DNA of 37,179 nucleotides, taken from contig JAFQZN010000047.1 in NCBI GenBank assembly GCA_017405865.1, positions 1 through 37,179 of the forward strand, in the 5' to 3' direction. The notes below the pieces were generated by a model. That model was not told where the DNA came from and did no database searches. It was given only the letters and a program-made list of their open reading frames with translations. Origin of the DNA: Oscillospiraceae bacterium. Its GTDB lineage: Bacteria > Bacillota > Clostridia > Oscillospirales > Oscillospiraceae. Of the stretch, positions 24,352 through 33,845 are shown in pieces (within the stretch, counting starts at the first letter, position 1; each line of letters opens with the position of its first letter). The translations under genes and the position numbers were made by a program.

Positions 24352-24874
24352 AGGCATCTCCGATCTTTTCGATGCGCTTGACCAGCAGATAAACCAGCGG
24401 CTGCGCAAGGGCGGAAACCAGCACACACGGGATCAGATCCGTCAGAAAACGGCTGCCCGCCATGGTGTCGAAAAAGTACTTGAACAGGAAGATCGCGGTC
24501 TGCTCGGTAAAGAGCGTCACGACCGTGACGGCAAGGCAGGGCAGAAAACGGTTTGCCAGCACCGCGCTGCACAGGAGGCTTCCCAGCACCGGCACGACCG
24601 TCAGCACCGCAATGCTGATGCTTCCCTCGTCTGCGCCGGAAAAGCACCAGAACAGGGAGGTCAGAAGCGCAAACAGGCCGCCGCGCTCCGCTCCCTCGCG
24701 CAGACACACACAGGTGATGACCACGGGGACGAGATTCGGCTGTACGCCGAACACGGTATGATTGCCGAAGACCACCGTCTGCAGCATCATGGCAAACAGG
24801 AACAGCAGCGTATAGAGCGTCCAGCGCAGGATATGCAGCCATTGCTTCGGCGTTATATATAATTTGTCCAGCAC
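24341..24874 (-). CDS. mreD: Rod shape-determining protein MreD
   Basis: A 177-residue integral membrane protein with about five hydrophobic segments, as expected of MreD. The motif VFGVQPNLVPVVITCVCLREGAERGG matches the family's conserved loop after the first helices. MreD works with MreC, RodA and PBP2 in elongation of the lateral wall. It starts 18 bp after mreC and overlaps the start of mrdA by 11 bases, typical of the mreCD-mrdA operon. Confidence 0.92.
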   Translation of the reverse strand: MLDKLYITPKQWLHILRWTLYTLLFLFAMMLQTVVFGNHTVFGVQPNLVPVVITCVCLREGAERGGLFALLTSLFWCFSGADEGSISIAVLTVVPVLGSLLCSAVLANRFLPCLAVTVVTLFTEQTAIFLFKYFFDTMAGSRFLTDLIPCVLVSALAQPLVYLLVKRIEKIGDAYES

Positions 24875-24892
24875 TGCCGTTCCTCCCTTCGT

Positions 24893-25771
24893 TTAGCCTT
24901 CGTTTTCTATGCTCGCTTCGGTTGATTCCGTCGCTTCGTACTGTTCGCTCACGAAATCCGTGATGATAAAAATCTGCTCCAGCGTGTCGAAATCCGCCGC
25001 CGGATTCAGCAGGGCGTATTTCGCAACGCCCGTCTCGTCATAGCCGGCGTCGATCACATAGCCGATGATCAGATCCTTCGGATAGACCGTGGAGCCGGTG
25101 GTGACGACCTGGTCGTTGTTGCGAAGGACGGCCTCACTGGGCAGATAGATCATGCGGAGCTTTCCCTTTTCACCGGAAGTGATCGCGCCCTGCACGACGC
25201 CGGTATGGCCGGAGGAGGCAAGGCTCGCGCTGATCTCCAGCGAGGTGTCCATGACGGTGGTGATGACCGCCCAGTTCGCGCCGATCTCGGTGATCAGTCC
25301 GACGACCTGCCCGTACTGCGTCACGGCGACCATGCCCGTTTCCAGACCCGCGTTCGTTCCCTTGCCGATCGTGAAGGTGCTCTTCCAGTTGGAGGAATCC
25401 CACGAGACGATATAGGCGTCGCAGTAATGGTAATCGTCGTGCTGTCTGCTCAAATTCAGCAGCTCGCGCAGATAGGCATTCTCACGCTCCAGCCCGTCCG
25501 CGCTGCGGATCTGATCCTCGATCTCCATGATCCGCTGCTCCAGATAGGCGTTTTTCGCTTCCAGCGCCTCATAGCCGAAAATGTAGTTATAATAGCGTTC
25601 GATCTGCCGCGTGATGGAGCTAAAGCCGCCGCGAATCGGCGTCAGAACCGTCTGCACCGCCTTCTCCATCCACGTCGTTCCGAACAGACCCGATGCGATC
25701 GCCGTCAGCATCGCCAAAATCAGCGCCATCACCACGATCAGCTTGACGCGTCCGCTCCAATGTTTTTTCAA
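24893..25771 (-). CDS. mreC: Rod shape-determining protein MreC
   Basis: MreC forms filaments outside the membrane and links MreB to the PBP2 machinery. The product (292 residues) has a basic start, a membrane helix near residues 13-28 and a coiled coil (about 60-100, AKNAYLEQRIMEIEDQI). The two-barrel domain follows, with YIVSWDSSNWKSTFTIGKG and GMVAVTQYGQVVGLI. I favour TTG 25771: GAGG (25780-25783) is eight bases upstream and overlaps the maf stop. The GTG at 25780 overlaps that site. The C-terminal tail is Glu/Ser/Thr-rich. Confidence 0.93.
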   Translation of the reverse strand: MKKHWSGRVKLIVVMALILAMLTAIASGLFGTTWMEKAVQTVLTPIRGGFSSITRQIERYYNYIFGYEALEAKNAYLEQRIMEIEDQIRSADGLERENAYLRELLNLSRQHDDYHYCDAYIVSWDSSNWKSTFTIGKGTNAGLETGMVAVTQYGQVVGLITEIGANWAVITTVMDTSLEISASLASSGHTGVVQGAITSGEKGKLRMIYLPSEAVLRNNDQVVTTGSTVYPKDLIIGYVIDAGYDETGVAKYALLNPAADFDTLEQIFIITDFVSEQYEATESTEASIENEG

Positions 25772-25781
25772 TCCGATCACC

Positions 25782-26357
25782 TCAACAGCCCATCAGCTTG
25801 ACGCCGTAGCCGCGGAGCATATCCGCAAGCGTACAGACGGGCAAGCCCATAACGTTGTAAAAATCGCCGGTTATTCCTTCAATGAAAATCGCAGCCCGTC
25901 CCTGCACCCCATAGGCGCCGGCCTTGTCCATCGGCTCGCCGGTCGCGACGTAGGCGCGGATCTCCGCATCCGCCAGCGGGCGGAAGCGCACGGCGCTCAC
26001 CACGGTCTTCGTCTCCGTCCGGCTGCCGCAGCGCACAGTCACGCCGGTCATAACGTGATGCTCTCTGCCGGAAAGGCGGCGCAGCATCCGTTCGGCGTCC
26101 TCCCGATCGTGCGGCTTGCCCATCACGGCGCCGTCCAAAACGACGATCGTATCCGCAGCGACGATCACGTCGTCCGCGCTGCACATCGGAAGCACCGCTG
26201 CCGCCTTGCGCCTGCTGACGTCCGCCACCTCGCCGAACGGGTCGCCGTCCGGGCGCATCGTTTCATCCGTCGGCGCGGTGAGGACGGTAAATTCCAGTCC
26301 CATCCGTTCCATCAGTTCTCTCCTGCGCGGAGAGGACGATGCAAGAATTATTCTCAT
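25782..26357 (-). CDS. maf: Maf-family nucleotide pyrophosphatase
   Basis: Maf proteins hydrolyse non-canonical nucleoside triphosphates such as dTTP/UTP or modified forms; they also affect septum formation in Bacillus. The 191-residue product has the family motifs ASSSPRRREL (residues 6-15), AADTIV, and GAYGVQGRAAIFIEGITGD. It lies between the U32 gene (nine-base gap) and mreC (stop overlaps the mreC ribosome site), the classic maf-mreC neighbourhood. Confidence 0.94.
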   Translation of the reverse strand: MRIILASSSPRRRELMERMGLEFTVLTAPTDETMRPDGDPFGEVADVSRRKAAAVLPMCSADDVIVAADTIVVLDGAVMGKPHDREDAERMLRRLSGREHHVMTGVTVRCGSRTETKTVVSAVRFRPLADAEIRAYVATGEPMDKAGAYGVQGRAAIFIEGITGDFYNVMGLPVCTLADMLRGYGVKLMGC

Positions 26358-26366
26358 ACTGTCTCC

Positions 26367-28451
26367 TTATTCTACGCCGCGCTGATACAGCCCGCGCGTG
26401 AAGCCGCCTGCTTCAAAGTGCGCCTCGCCGCGATAGTCGGCAAGGACGCCGTCGATCTCCGCAGGATTCTCTGTGGTAAAGCTCAAGCGCAGCGCCCACA
26501 GCCCGAGGCCGCGAAGCTCCGACTTTTTGTCGAGCATGTACAGCTTCTTGCCGTTGAGGATCACGCTGCGGCAGGTGCCGCAGTCGCGCACCACGCGGAA
26601 TTCCTCGCCGATGCGGTCAATCAGCTTGGTATTGCCGCTCTCGCACGAGCAGATGCCCGCGCGGTTTCTCATCAGGCAGTTCTCCGTCAGCATCAGCGGC
26701 AGCCGGCCGTAGACGATCATCTCCGTCGGCAGCGGCTTGGAAAGGTCGCGGATCTGCGGCAGGCTCATTTCAAACGACGCCGTCGCGCTCACCATGCCGA
26801 GCTGCTTCGGCAGGGTCATGGCGCGGGAATTGTAAAGATTCAGGCCGAAATCGCCCGCGATCTCAAGTCCTCTCGACTGTGCCGCCGAGATCTGCCCGAG
26901 ATTGCCGAGCAGGACGCGGCGGATGCCGACCCGGGGCAGCTGATCGAGCCGCGAAAGCAGCGCGGACATCTCGTCGTCCCGCACCACGCGGGGCAGGATC
27001 GCCGCGACGGTCATATCCTTGCACAGCTCGGTATAAACCTTCGGGTGTGCGACGATCTCCGAAAGCGGCGCGTACAGCACGGCCGGTGCCATATAGCACA
27101 GCTTCGGCGTGATCTGCTCGGTCTTGAGCACGCTGACCGTCAGCACGGGCGCGCTCTTGCTGCCGCTAAAGTGCTGCGGCTCGGCATATGTCCCCGTTTC
27201 GACCTTCTCGCTTCTGGCGCGCAGCGCGGTCAGCTTTACCAGCGCCTCCCGGCGCAGGCGGTTGATCTCCGCTGCGGAAACGCTCAAGCCCGGGTCAATT
27301 CGGCAGCGTACGCCGGTGCAGACATAAGGCGTACCGCCCGTCTTTGAAAGACGCTCTGTCAGCTCCGTCTGCGTCAGATCTCTGTAACGCGCAGGCTCGG
27401 GCAAGCCGCCCTCGACCTTGCTGACGTTGCCGAGCGCATCCTCCGCAGCAAGCATGATATTCTGCCCGGCGGAAATGATGGCGTAAAACTGCACCGGGAC
27501 GCGGGAGGGCTCGACGTTCTCGTAGGACGCTCTTGCAGCCTGCATAAGCTGCCTGCTGCCCTCTTCGGTCGAGCGGACGCCGAACATCTCCGGTCCGATT
27601 CTCTGTTCATAATAGCCCTGCGTAAAGCCCTGACGGGAGAAGATCGCGCGCAGGGCGCGCTTGCCCTCGTCGCTTGCGGCTCCCTCGTCGAGAGCGCGGC
27701 GGTAGACGCTCGTGACCGTCGCGACGTATTCCGGGCGCTTCATTCGTCCCTCGATCTTCAGGCTGGCCACGCCGATGCGCTCCAGATCCTGCAGATAGTC
27801 GATCAGGCAGTTGTCCTTGAGACTCAAGGGATATTTTTCCTCAAAACGGTCGAAGCCATACGGCAGGCGGCAGGGCTGTGCGCAATGGCCGCGATTGCCG
27901 CTGCGCCGTCCGATCACGCCGGACATATAGCACTGCCCCGAATAGCACATGCACAGCGCGCCGTGGACGAAGACCTCGATCTCGACGGGGCTGCTGCGGC
28001 AGATGAACGCAATCTCCTCGCGCGGCAACTCACGTGCCAGCACGACGCGGGAGACGCCCAGGGCGGCCGCCTGCTTGACGCCCTCCAGCGAATGGATGCT
28101 CATCTGCGTGGAGGCGTGGATCGGGACCGTCGGCGCGATCTCGCGGCACAGGGAAACAACGCCGAAGTCCTGCACGATAAAGGCGTCCACTCCCGCCTTT
28201 GCGGCGGCAGTGATCACCTGCGACACGGGACGCATTTCCCGGTCAGCGACCAGCGTGTTCAGCGTCAGATGCACCTTGACGCCGCGCACGTGACAGTAAC
28301 GCACGATCTCCGGCAGCTCGTCCACTCTGAAATTTTTCGCGCCCCGGCGGGCGTTGAAGCCCTCCACGCCGAGGTAGACCGCGTCCGCTCCGTTGCAGAC
28401 GGCGGCGCGCAGGGCGTCGATAGAGCCGGCAGGCGACAGTAATTCGATCAT
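26367..28451 (-). CDS. U32-family peptidase / tRNA hydroxylation-type protein
   Basis: A 694-residue U32 protein with an N-terminal domain starting ELLSPAGSIDALRAAV. A Cys-rich segment in the middle (GALCMCYSGQCYMSG..GNRGHCAQPCR) matches the U32 signature, and a C-terminal DUF3656-like extension contains CLMRNRAGICSCESG and DCGTCRS. Family members were called collagenases, but Escherichia coli TrhP (YegQ) and RlhA are needed for hydroxylation of tRNA U34 and 23S rRNA. The Cys set suggests an Fe-S cluster. It is the first gene of the maf-mre operon. GGGAG lies eight bases before the ATG. The exact substrate cannot be told. Confidence 0.88.
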   Translation of the reverse strand: MIELLSPAGSIDALRAAVCNGADAVYLGVEGFNARRGAKNFRVDELPEIVRYCHVRGVKVHLTLNTLVADREMRPVSQVITAAAKAGVDAFIVQDFGVVSLCREIAPTVPIHASTQMSIHSLEGVKQAAALGVSRVVLARELPREEIAFICRSSPVEIEVFVHGALCMCYSGQCYMSGVIGRRSGNRGHCAQPCRLPYGFDRFEEKYPLSLKDNCLIDYLQDLERIGVASLKIEGRMKRPEYVATVTSVYRRALDEGAASDEGKRALRAIFSRQGFTQGYYEQRIGPEMFGVRSTEEGSRQLMQAARASYENVEPSRVPVQFYAIISAGQNIMLAAEDALGNVSKVEGGLPEPARYRDLTQTELTERLSKTGGTPYVCTGVRCRIDPGLSVSAAEINRLRREALVKLTALRARSEKVETGTYAEPQHFSGSKSAPVLTVSVLKTEQITPKLCYMAPAVLYAPLSEIVAHPKVYTELCKDMTVAAILPRVVRDDEMSALLSRLDQLPRVGIRRVLLGNLGQISAAQSRGLEIAGDFGLNLYNSRAMTLPKQLGMVSATASFEMSLPQIRDLSKPLPTEMIVYGRLPLMLTENCLMRNRAGICSCESGNTKLIDRIGEEFRVVRDCGTCRSVILNGKKLYMLDKKSELRGLGLWALRLSFTTENPAEIDGVLADYRGEAHFEAGGFTRGLYQRGVE

Positions 28452-28496
28452 GTCAAAAACTCCCGAGCGTATAGAATCCGATTTTCAACAGCATAC

Positions 28497-28505
28497 ATTA
28501 TAGCA
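28497..28505 (-). promoter_or_regulatory. Extended -10 promoter for the U32-maf-mre operon
   Basis: On the minus strand TGCTATAAT includes a perfect -10 and an extended TG element. No good -35 is seen at the usual distance. It lies about 46 bases before the start at 28451. Confidence 0.55.
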
Positions 28506-28578
28506 AAAACGACGTGTAAATGCTACCGTTTTCCGCAAAATTCTCGAAATATTTACGTTTCCTTCACATCTGCGGCAC

Positions 28579-28607
28579 TGTGCAAACGCGGAAAAATATG
28601 TTACAAT
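28579..28607 (+). promoter_or_regulatory. Possible promoter for the RlmI-like gene
   Basis: -10 TACAAT (28602-28607) with a weak -35 TGTGCA (28579-28584) at 17 bp. The -10 is good; the -35 matches at only three positions. Confidence 0.4.
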
Positions 28608-28628
28608 AGCCCAAAAGGAGGGAAACCG

Positions 28629-29807
28629 ATGGCAATTGGACAGGTTTGTCTGCGGCGCGGCGAGGAGCAGGACGTTCTGCACGGCGGGCTGTGGGTTTAT
28701 GATAATGAGATTGACTGGGTGGACGACGCCTGCGCCGACGGCGAGGCGGTCGAAGTCCTCGACAGCCGTCTGCGATTTCTGGCAAAGGGCTTCTTTAACC
28801 GCAATTCCAAAATCGTCGTGCGCATTTTGACGCGCGATCAGGCAGAGCCGATCAACGCGGAATTCTTCCGCCGGCGCATCCTTGCCGCGTGGGAAAACCG
28901 GAAAAGCCTCGGGTTTTCCGATTCCTGCCGCGTGGTGTTCGGCGAGTCGGACGGTCTGCCCGGTTTGACGGTGGACAAATTCTCCGACTGTCTCTCCTTC
29001 CAGATCGTCTCGCTCGGCATGGAAAAGCACAAGCAGGACGTGATCTCCGCGCTGATCGGCATTTTTGCACCGCGCTGCATCTACGAGCGCGACGACGTCC
29101 CGGTGCGCGAAAAGGAGGGCATGGCGCAGATCAAGGCGTGTGTCTACGGCGAGGCGCCGCAGGAGCTCATCATCCGCGAGCACGATGCACACATGGCGGT
29201 TGACATCGTCAACGGGCAGAAAACCGGTCACTTCCTCGATCAGCAGGAAAACCGTGGGCGGCTGAAGCCCTACTGCAAGGGGAAAACGGTGCTGGATCTG
29301 TGCTGCCACACCGGCGGCTTTTCGATCCACGCCGCGCTCTACGGCGCAAAAAGCGTCGAGGCGGTCGACGTGTCCGAGGACGCCCTGCAAATGGTGCGGC
29401 AAAACGCGGAGCGAAACGGCGTTTCCGACGCCGTCACGACCGTATGCGCCAATGTATTCGACCTTGCGCGCCGCTACAGTGACGAGGGCAGGCGCTACGG
29501 CGTCGTGATCTGCGATCCGCCCGCCTTCGCCAAGAGCAAGCGCGCGCTGGAGGGAGCCTATCGCGGCTACAAGGAGCTGAACCTGCGCTGCATGCACCTG
29601 TGCGAGCCGGGCGGCATTCTGCTGACCTGCTCGTGCAGCCAGTTCATGACCCAGCCGCTGTTTGAGAAAATGCTGCGCGAGGCAGCGGCCGACAGCGGCA
29701 GAACGGTGCGTCTTCTGGAGCGGCTGACTCAGTCGCGCGACCATCCCGCCGCGCTGAACGCGGAGCACGCGCTGTATCTCAAGGGCTGCATCCTGCAGGT
29801 ATTGTGA
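28629..29807 (+). CDS. Class I SAM-dependent rRNA methyltransferase, RlmI-like
   Basis: The 392-residue product has an N-terminal PUA-like domain (LRRGEEQDVLHGGLWVYDNEI), a linker domain (about 75-175), and a methyltransferase domain. The latter has the SAM motif LDLCCHTGGFSIHAA, the acidic VEAVDVSEDAL, motif IV CDPPAFAKSK and the Cys-bearing SCSQFM. This is the layout of RlmI, which makes m5C in 23S rRNA, but close paralogues have other targets. AAGGAGG lies well before the ATG. The stop overlaps the promoter of the next operon. Confidence 0.9.
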   Translation: MAIGQVCLRRGEEQDVLHGGLWVYDNEIDWVDDACADGEAVEVLDSRLRFLAKGFFNRNSKIVVRILTRDQAEPINAEFFRRRILAAWENRKSLGFSDSCRVVFGESDGLPGLTVDKFSDCLSFQIVSLGMEKHKQDVISALIGIFAPRCIYERDDVPVREKEGMAQIKACVYGEAPQELIIREHDAHMAVDIVNGQKTGHFLDQQENRGRLKPYCKGKTVLDLCCHTGGFSIHAALYGAKSVEAVDVSEDALQMVRQNAERNGVSDAVTTVCANVFDLARRYSDEGRRYGVVICDPPAFAKSKRALEGAYRGYKELNLRCMHLCEPGGILLTCSCSQFMTQPLFEKMLREAAADSGRTVRLLERLTQSRDHPAALNAEHALYLKGCILQVL

Positions 29808-29830
29808 TTTTCGACGTTTTATGTTATAAT
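29802..29830 (+). promoter_or_regulatory. Sigma-A promoter for the IMPase-M3-mnmE-rsmG-mnmG operon
   Basis: -35 TTGTGA (29802-29807), 17-bp spacer, -10 TATAAT (29825-29830). The -35 includes the stop codon of the upstream methyltransferase gene. Confidence 0.75.
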
Positions 29831-29851
29831 ATAAAGTTGAGGTGATGCGAT

Positions 29852-30655
29852 ATGTACGAGATCATCGAAGCGATCGTCCGCAGGGCGGGCGGGATCATTC
29901 TCGGCGCGAAGCACATTGACGAAAGTGTGCAGGAAAAGTCCTCGCACTGCGATCTGGTCACAAAATACGACGGCATGGTGCAGGAGTACCTGCGCGAAGC
30001 GCTTCTGACCGCCTTTCCGGAGGCAGGCTTCTACGGCGAGGAGGAGGAAGTGCATGATATTGCAGGAAAAAGCGCCTATTTTATCGTCGATCCGATCGAC
30101 GGCACGATGAATTTTGTGCGCCACGCAAAGCACAGCTGCATTTCCGTCGGTCTGATGAAGGACGGCCGGATGGAATACGGCGCGGTCTATCAGCCCTACA
30201 CCGATGAAATGTTCACAGCGCAGCGCGGACGCGGCGCGTTCTTAAACGGCAGCCGCTTGAAAATGCGCGACGTTCCCCTTTCGGAGAGCATCGCCATGTT
30301 CGGCAGCGCGATCTACTACCGCGACACCATCCCCGCAACGGCACGCCTGATGCAGGAAACGCTGCCACTGATCCTCGACTTCCGCCGCAGTGGCTCTGCC
30401 GCACTGGACATCTGCTACGTTGCCGCAGGCAGAGCGGACGTGTTCTTTGAGGCCTGCATCCGGCCGTGGGACTACGCCGCAGCCTCGCTGATCGCGCAGG
30501 AAGCCGGCGGCGTCGTCAGTGCGCTCGACGGCACGCCGCTTCGCTATATCGACCGCTGCTCCGTCGCGGTCGGAAGTCCGTCCAACTATCCCGAGCTGAT
30601 CCGGATCGCGCAGCGCATCCTGCAGGAACCGGATATGAAAGGAAGAATCAAATGA
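29852..30655 (+). CDS. Inositol-monophosphatase-family phosphatase
   Basis: A 267-residue member of the lithium-sensitive, Mg2+-dependent phosphatase family. Metal-site motifs are GEEEE (62-66), DPIDGTMNF (Asp80 and Asp83) and RPWDYAAASLIAQEAGG near residue 210. Substrates in this family include inositol phosphates, fructose 1,6-bisphosphate and PAP, and cannot be assigned here. It is the first gene of a long operon, and its TGA overlaps the ATG of the next gene (ATGA), so the two are translationally coupled. Confidence 0.9.
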   Translation: MYEIIEAIVRRAGGIILGAKHIDESVQEKSSHCDLVTKYDGMVQEYLREALLTAFPEAGFYGEEEEVHDIAGKSAYFIVDPIDGTMNFVRHAKHSCISVGLMKDGRMEYGAVYQPYTDEMFTAQRGRGAFLNGSRLKMRDVPLSESIAMFGSAIYYRDTIPATARLMQETLPLILDFRRSGSAALDICYVAAGRADVFFEACIRPWDYAAASLIAQEAGGVVSALDGTPLRYIDRCSVAVGSPSNYPELIRIAQRILQEPDMKGRIK

Positions 30656-32460
30656 AACGAAAGATGACCTTACTGCTTGCGCTTCTGATCGCGCTGTCTG
30701 TCCTGCTGCAGGGCTGCTATATCCCCCTCCTCCCCTCCGAGCAGACGGAGCCGACCGCGTCGCAGAGCATGTTCTCGTGGCAGGACTTTGCTGACAGTCT
30801 CCGCCCGACCGACCCGACCGATCCGACGGACGGACCGGATACGCCATCCGAGGGCGTAGTGCGCGACGAGCCGCTGCTCGCTCCGGTTTCCTTCGATCAG
30901 ATGAAATACGCCCGGCCGGATACCGACGCGCTGTGCAAGGGAGTCGCGGACGTGCAGACCATGGTGGAAAACGGCAGCACGGCGCAGGAGGTGCTGGACG
31001 CCTTCGATCCGCTCTACGAGGACTATATCCGCTTCAACACGATGAGCACGATTGCCTACATTCACTACACGCTCGACCTCAACGACTCGTATTACGACGA
31101 GGAAAACCAGTGGTGTGAGGAGCAGTCTCCCCTCGTGGAGCAGGCGCTGGAAAAGTGCTACATCGCCATGGCGAAAAGTCCCATCCGCAACGCGTTGGAG
31201 CGGCTGGAATTCGGCGAAGGCTTCTTTGCCTACTACGATGAAAACGAGGTCTATTCCAACGACCGCGTGGTGGAGCTGATGCAGCAGGAAAGCGACCTGC
31301 AGACGAAGTACATGTCGCTGCAGAGTGATATGACGATCCAGTGGAAGGGAGAAGAGCGTCTGGTCGAGGAGCTGCTCGGCGGCGACGAGCTGTCCTACCC
31401 CGAGCTGCTGCAGGTCTACCGGCTGTATTACGACAAGTACAACCCGCAGGCGGCGGAGCTCTTTATCCAGATGATCGGCATCCGCAAGCAGATCGCCGCA
31501 GAGCTGGGCTACCCCAGCTACGCGGATTTTGCCTACAGCTTCTATTTTGACCGCGACTATAGCCCCGATCAGGTCAAAGGCTACACGGCGGACGTCGCCA
31601 AGGAGCTTGCCCCCTATTACTATGAAGCCCTCTACAACAGCTTTGAGAAAACGATGGATTCGGAAAAGGTCATGTCGCTTCTGAAGCAGACTGCCTACAG
31701 CTTCGGCGGTGAGATCGCCGAGACCTACGACTACATGGAACAGTACGACCTGTACGACATCACGGAGTCAACGAGCAAGATGCCCGGCTCGTATATGACC
31801 TATCTCTGGGCGTATGAGACGCCCTTCATGTACGTTTCTCCCACGGGCAAGATCGCGGACTTTCTGACTGCGGCGCACGAATTCGGTCATTTCGTCGACG
31901 GCTACGTCAACTGCAACGGCACGAGCTCGATCGACTGCAACGAGATCTTCTCCCAGGGTCTGGAATATCTCTCCTTGAGCCGCGCGGATCTGAACCGATC
32001 CGACCGGAGCGCGCTGACCGCCGCAAAGATCTCCGACGCGATCATCACCTTCCTCACGCAGGCGTGCTACGCGGAATTCGAGCTGCGAGTCTATGCCCTG
32101 CCCGAGGCGGAGCTGACGGCGGAGAAAATCAACGAGATCTTCCTTGAATGCAACGAGGAATTCGGCATGGGCATGACGGGACTTGAAAGCATCATCGCTC
32201 CCGGCTGGATCGATATTCAGCACTTCTTTATCGCGCCGTTCTACGTCATCAGCTACTGCATCTCCAACGACGCCGCTCTGCAGATCTATCAGGCGGAGCT
32301 GCGCAACGGCACGGGTCTGGAAACCTATCGGACGCTTATGAGCCTCTCCTCGGGCAACACGATCCTCGCGCTTTTGGAGCAGGCCGGTCTGTCCTCTCCG
32401 TTCAAAAAAGGACGCATGGCAGAGCTGGCGGATTTCTTTGACGAACAGCTTCACGGATAA
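30652..32460 (+). CDS. M3-family oligopeptidase lipoprotein
   Basis: The 602-residue product has a lipoprotein signal (LLQGC, Cys22) and a linker of Thr/Asp/Pro repeats (about 50-70). A mostly helical domain ends in the zincin motif HEFGH (409-413). A further Glu about 25 residues later (DCNEIFSQGLEY) matches the third ligand region of M3 (thimet/oligoendopeptidase F) enzymes. Most M3 enzymes are cytoplasmic; this one is predicted to be on the outer face of the membrane and would trim short peptides there. The start ATG overlaps the IMPase stop and has AAAGGAAG upstream. Confidence 0.9.
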   Translation: MKRKMTLLLALLIALSVLLQGCYIPLLPSEQTEPTASQSMFSWQDFADSLRPTDPTDPTDGPDTPSEGVVRDEPLLAPVSFDQMKYARPDTDALCKGVADVQTMVENGSTAQEVLDAFDPLYEDYIRFNTMSTIAYIHYTLDLNDSYYDEENQWCEEQSPLVEQALEKCYIAMAKSPIRNALERLEFGEGFFAYYDENEVYSNDRVVELMQQESDLQTKYMSLQSDMTIQWKGEERLVEELLGGDELSYPELLQVYRLYYDKYNPQAAELFIQMIGIRKQIAAELGYPSYADFAYSFYFDRDYSPDQVKGYTADVAKELAPYYYEALYNSFEKTMDSEKVMSLLKQTAYSFGGEIAETYDYMEQYDLYDITESTSKMPGSYMTYLWAYETPFMYVSPTGKIADFLTAAHEFGHFVDGYVNCNGTSSIDCNEIFSQGLEYLSLSRADLNRSDRSALTAAKISDAIITFLTQACYAEFELRVYALPEAELTAEKINEIFLECNEEFGMGMTGLESIIAPGWIDIQHFFIAPFYVISYCISNDAALQIYQAELRNGTGLETYRTLMSLSSGNTILALLEQAGLSSPFKKGRMAELADFFDEQLHG

Positions 32461-32474
32461 GGAGTTTTATTATC

Positions 32475-33839
32475 ATGCATGACGTGATCGCCGCCGTCGC
32501 GACGGGAGGAAAGGTCCCCTGCGCGATCGGCATTCTGCGGCTTTCCGGAGAGGGCTGCGCACGGGTGGCGGACAAGGTCTTCTCGCTCGACTGCGGGCTT
32601 TCTCTGACCGACGCGCCGAACCGCAAGCTGCTTCTGGGAAAGCTCCGCGACCGGCAGGGTCGCCTGATCGACCAGGCAATGGCGGTCATCAGCCGCGCGC
32701 CGCACAGCTACACGGGAGAAGATACCGTGGAGCTGCAGTGCCACGGCTCGCCTGCCGTGTTGGCGGCGGGGCTGGAGGCTCTGTTTGCCGCAGGCGCAAG
32801 GCAGGCTCTGCCCGGAGAATTTACCAAGCGCGCCTTTCTGAACGGCCAGCTCGATCTGACGCAGGCAGAGGCGGTCGTCGATTTGATCGACGCCGAGAGC
32901 GCCGACGCGGCCGCCAACGCCGCAGGTCAGCTCGGCGGCGCGCTGCTTGCGAGGATCGACCCCGTCTATCAGGAGCTGACCGACCTGTGCAGTCATTTTC
33001 ACGCCGTGCTGGACTATCCCGACGAGGATATCGAGGACTTCGGCATTGAGGAGCTGGCGGAAACGCTTCGGCGCGCGCTGGCCGCGCTGGAGCAGATGCT
33101 CTCGACCTTTGCGCAGGGCAGACACCTGAAGCACGGCGTCAAAGCAGTGCTGCTCGGCAGGCCGAACGCCGGAAAGTCTTCCCTGCTCAACGCATTGGCG
33201 GGCTTTGAGCGCGTGATCGTCACTGAGATCGCCGGCACGACCCGCGACACCGTGGAAGAACCCGTCCGCATCGGAAGAGTGCTGCTCCGCCTGACGGATA
33301 CCGCCGGCATCCGAGAAGCAAGCGATCAGATCGAAGCCCTCGGCGTCGCGCGGTCGGAGGCTGCCGCCAGGGAGGCCGAGCTTGCGATCTTCGTCTGCGA
33401 CGCCTCCGAGCCGCTGAACGAAGAAGACCGGCGCGCCATGGAGGCTGCAAAGGCAGCGCCGAGGCACCTCGCCGTGCTGAACAAATCCGATCTTCCGCCC
33501 TGCGTCTGCGAAAGTGACCTTCCCTTCGGCACCGTAATCTCCCTCTCCGCCAAAAGCGGCGAAAATCTGGACGCGCTGAAGCAGACGCTGGAGGCGTGGT
33601 TTGCAGACGGCGCCGTCTGCGACGGCTCGATTTTGACCAACGCCCGCCAGTTCGGCGCGATCACCCGCGCCGCCGAGGCGATCCGTTGCGCACAGTCCGC
33701 CCTGCAGGGCGGCATGACGCCTGACGCCGTGCTGACGGACGCCGAGGCAGCCATGCAGGCGCTCGGCGAGGTCACGGGGCGCACCGTGCGCGAGGATATA
33801 ACGAATCGCATCTTTGAACGCTTCTGCGTCGGAAAGTGA
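32475..33839 (+). CDS. mnmE: tRNA U34 modification GTPase MnmE
   Basis: MnmE, with MnmG, makes the (carboxymethyl)aminomethyl group on U34 of certain tRNAs. The 454-residue product shows the N-terminal folate-binding domain (ATGGKVPCAIGILRLSG) and the G domain with G1 GRPNAGKSS (about 228), GTTRDT, DTAGI and NKSD. The C-terminal FCVGK carries the conserved Cys. AAGGAG lies ten bases before the ATG. mnmG is three genes downstream in the same operon. Confidence 0.96.
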   Translation: MHDVIAAVATGGKVPCAIGILRLSGEGCARVADKVFSLDCGLSLTDAPNRKLLLGKLRDRQGRLIDQAMAVISRAPHSYTGEDTVELQCHGSPAVLAAGLEALFAAGARQALPGEFTKRAFLNGQLDLTQAEAVVDLIDAESADAAANAAGQLGGALLARIDPVYQELTDLCSHFHAVLDYPDEDIEDFGIEELAETLRRALAALEQMLSTFAQGRHLKHGVKAVLLGRPNAGKSSLLNALAGFERVIVTEIAGTTRDTVEEPVRIGRVLLRLTDTAGIREASDQIEALGVARSEAAAREAELAIFVCDASEPLNEEDRRAMEAAKAAPRHLAVLNKSDLPPCVCESDLPFGTVISLSAKSGENLDALKQTLEAWFADGAVCDGSILTNARQFGAITRAAEAIRCAQSALQGGMTPDAVLTDAEAAMQALGEVTGRTVREDITNRIFERFCVGK

Positions 33840-33845
33840 GAACCC

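Noticed and set aside
25611-27347. 578-residue plus-strand frame opposite maf and the U32 gene
   Set aside because: It spans several well-supported genes on the other strand and lacks any family motif.
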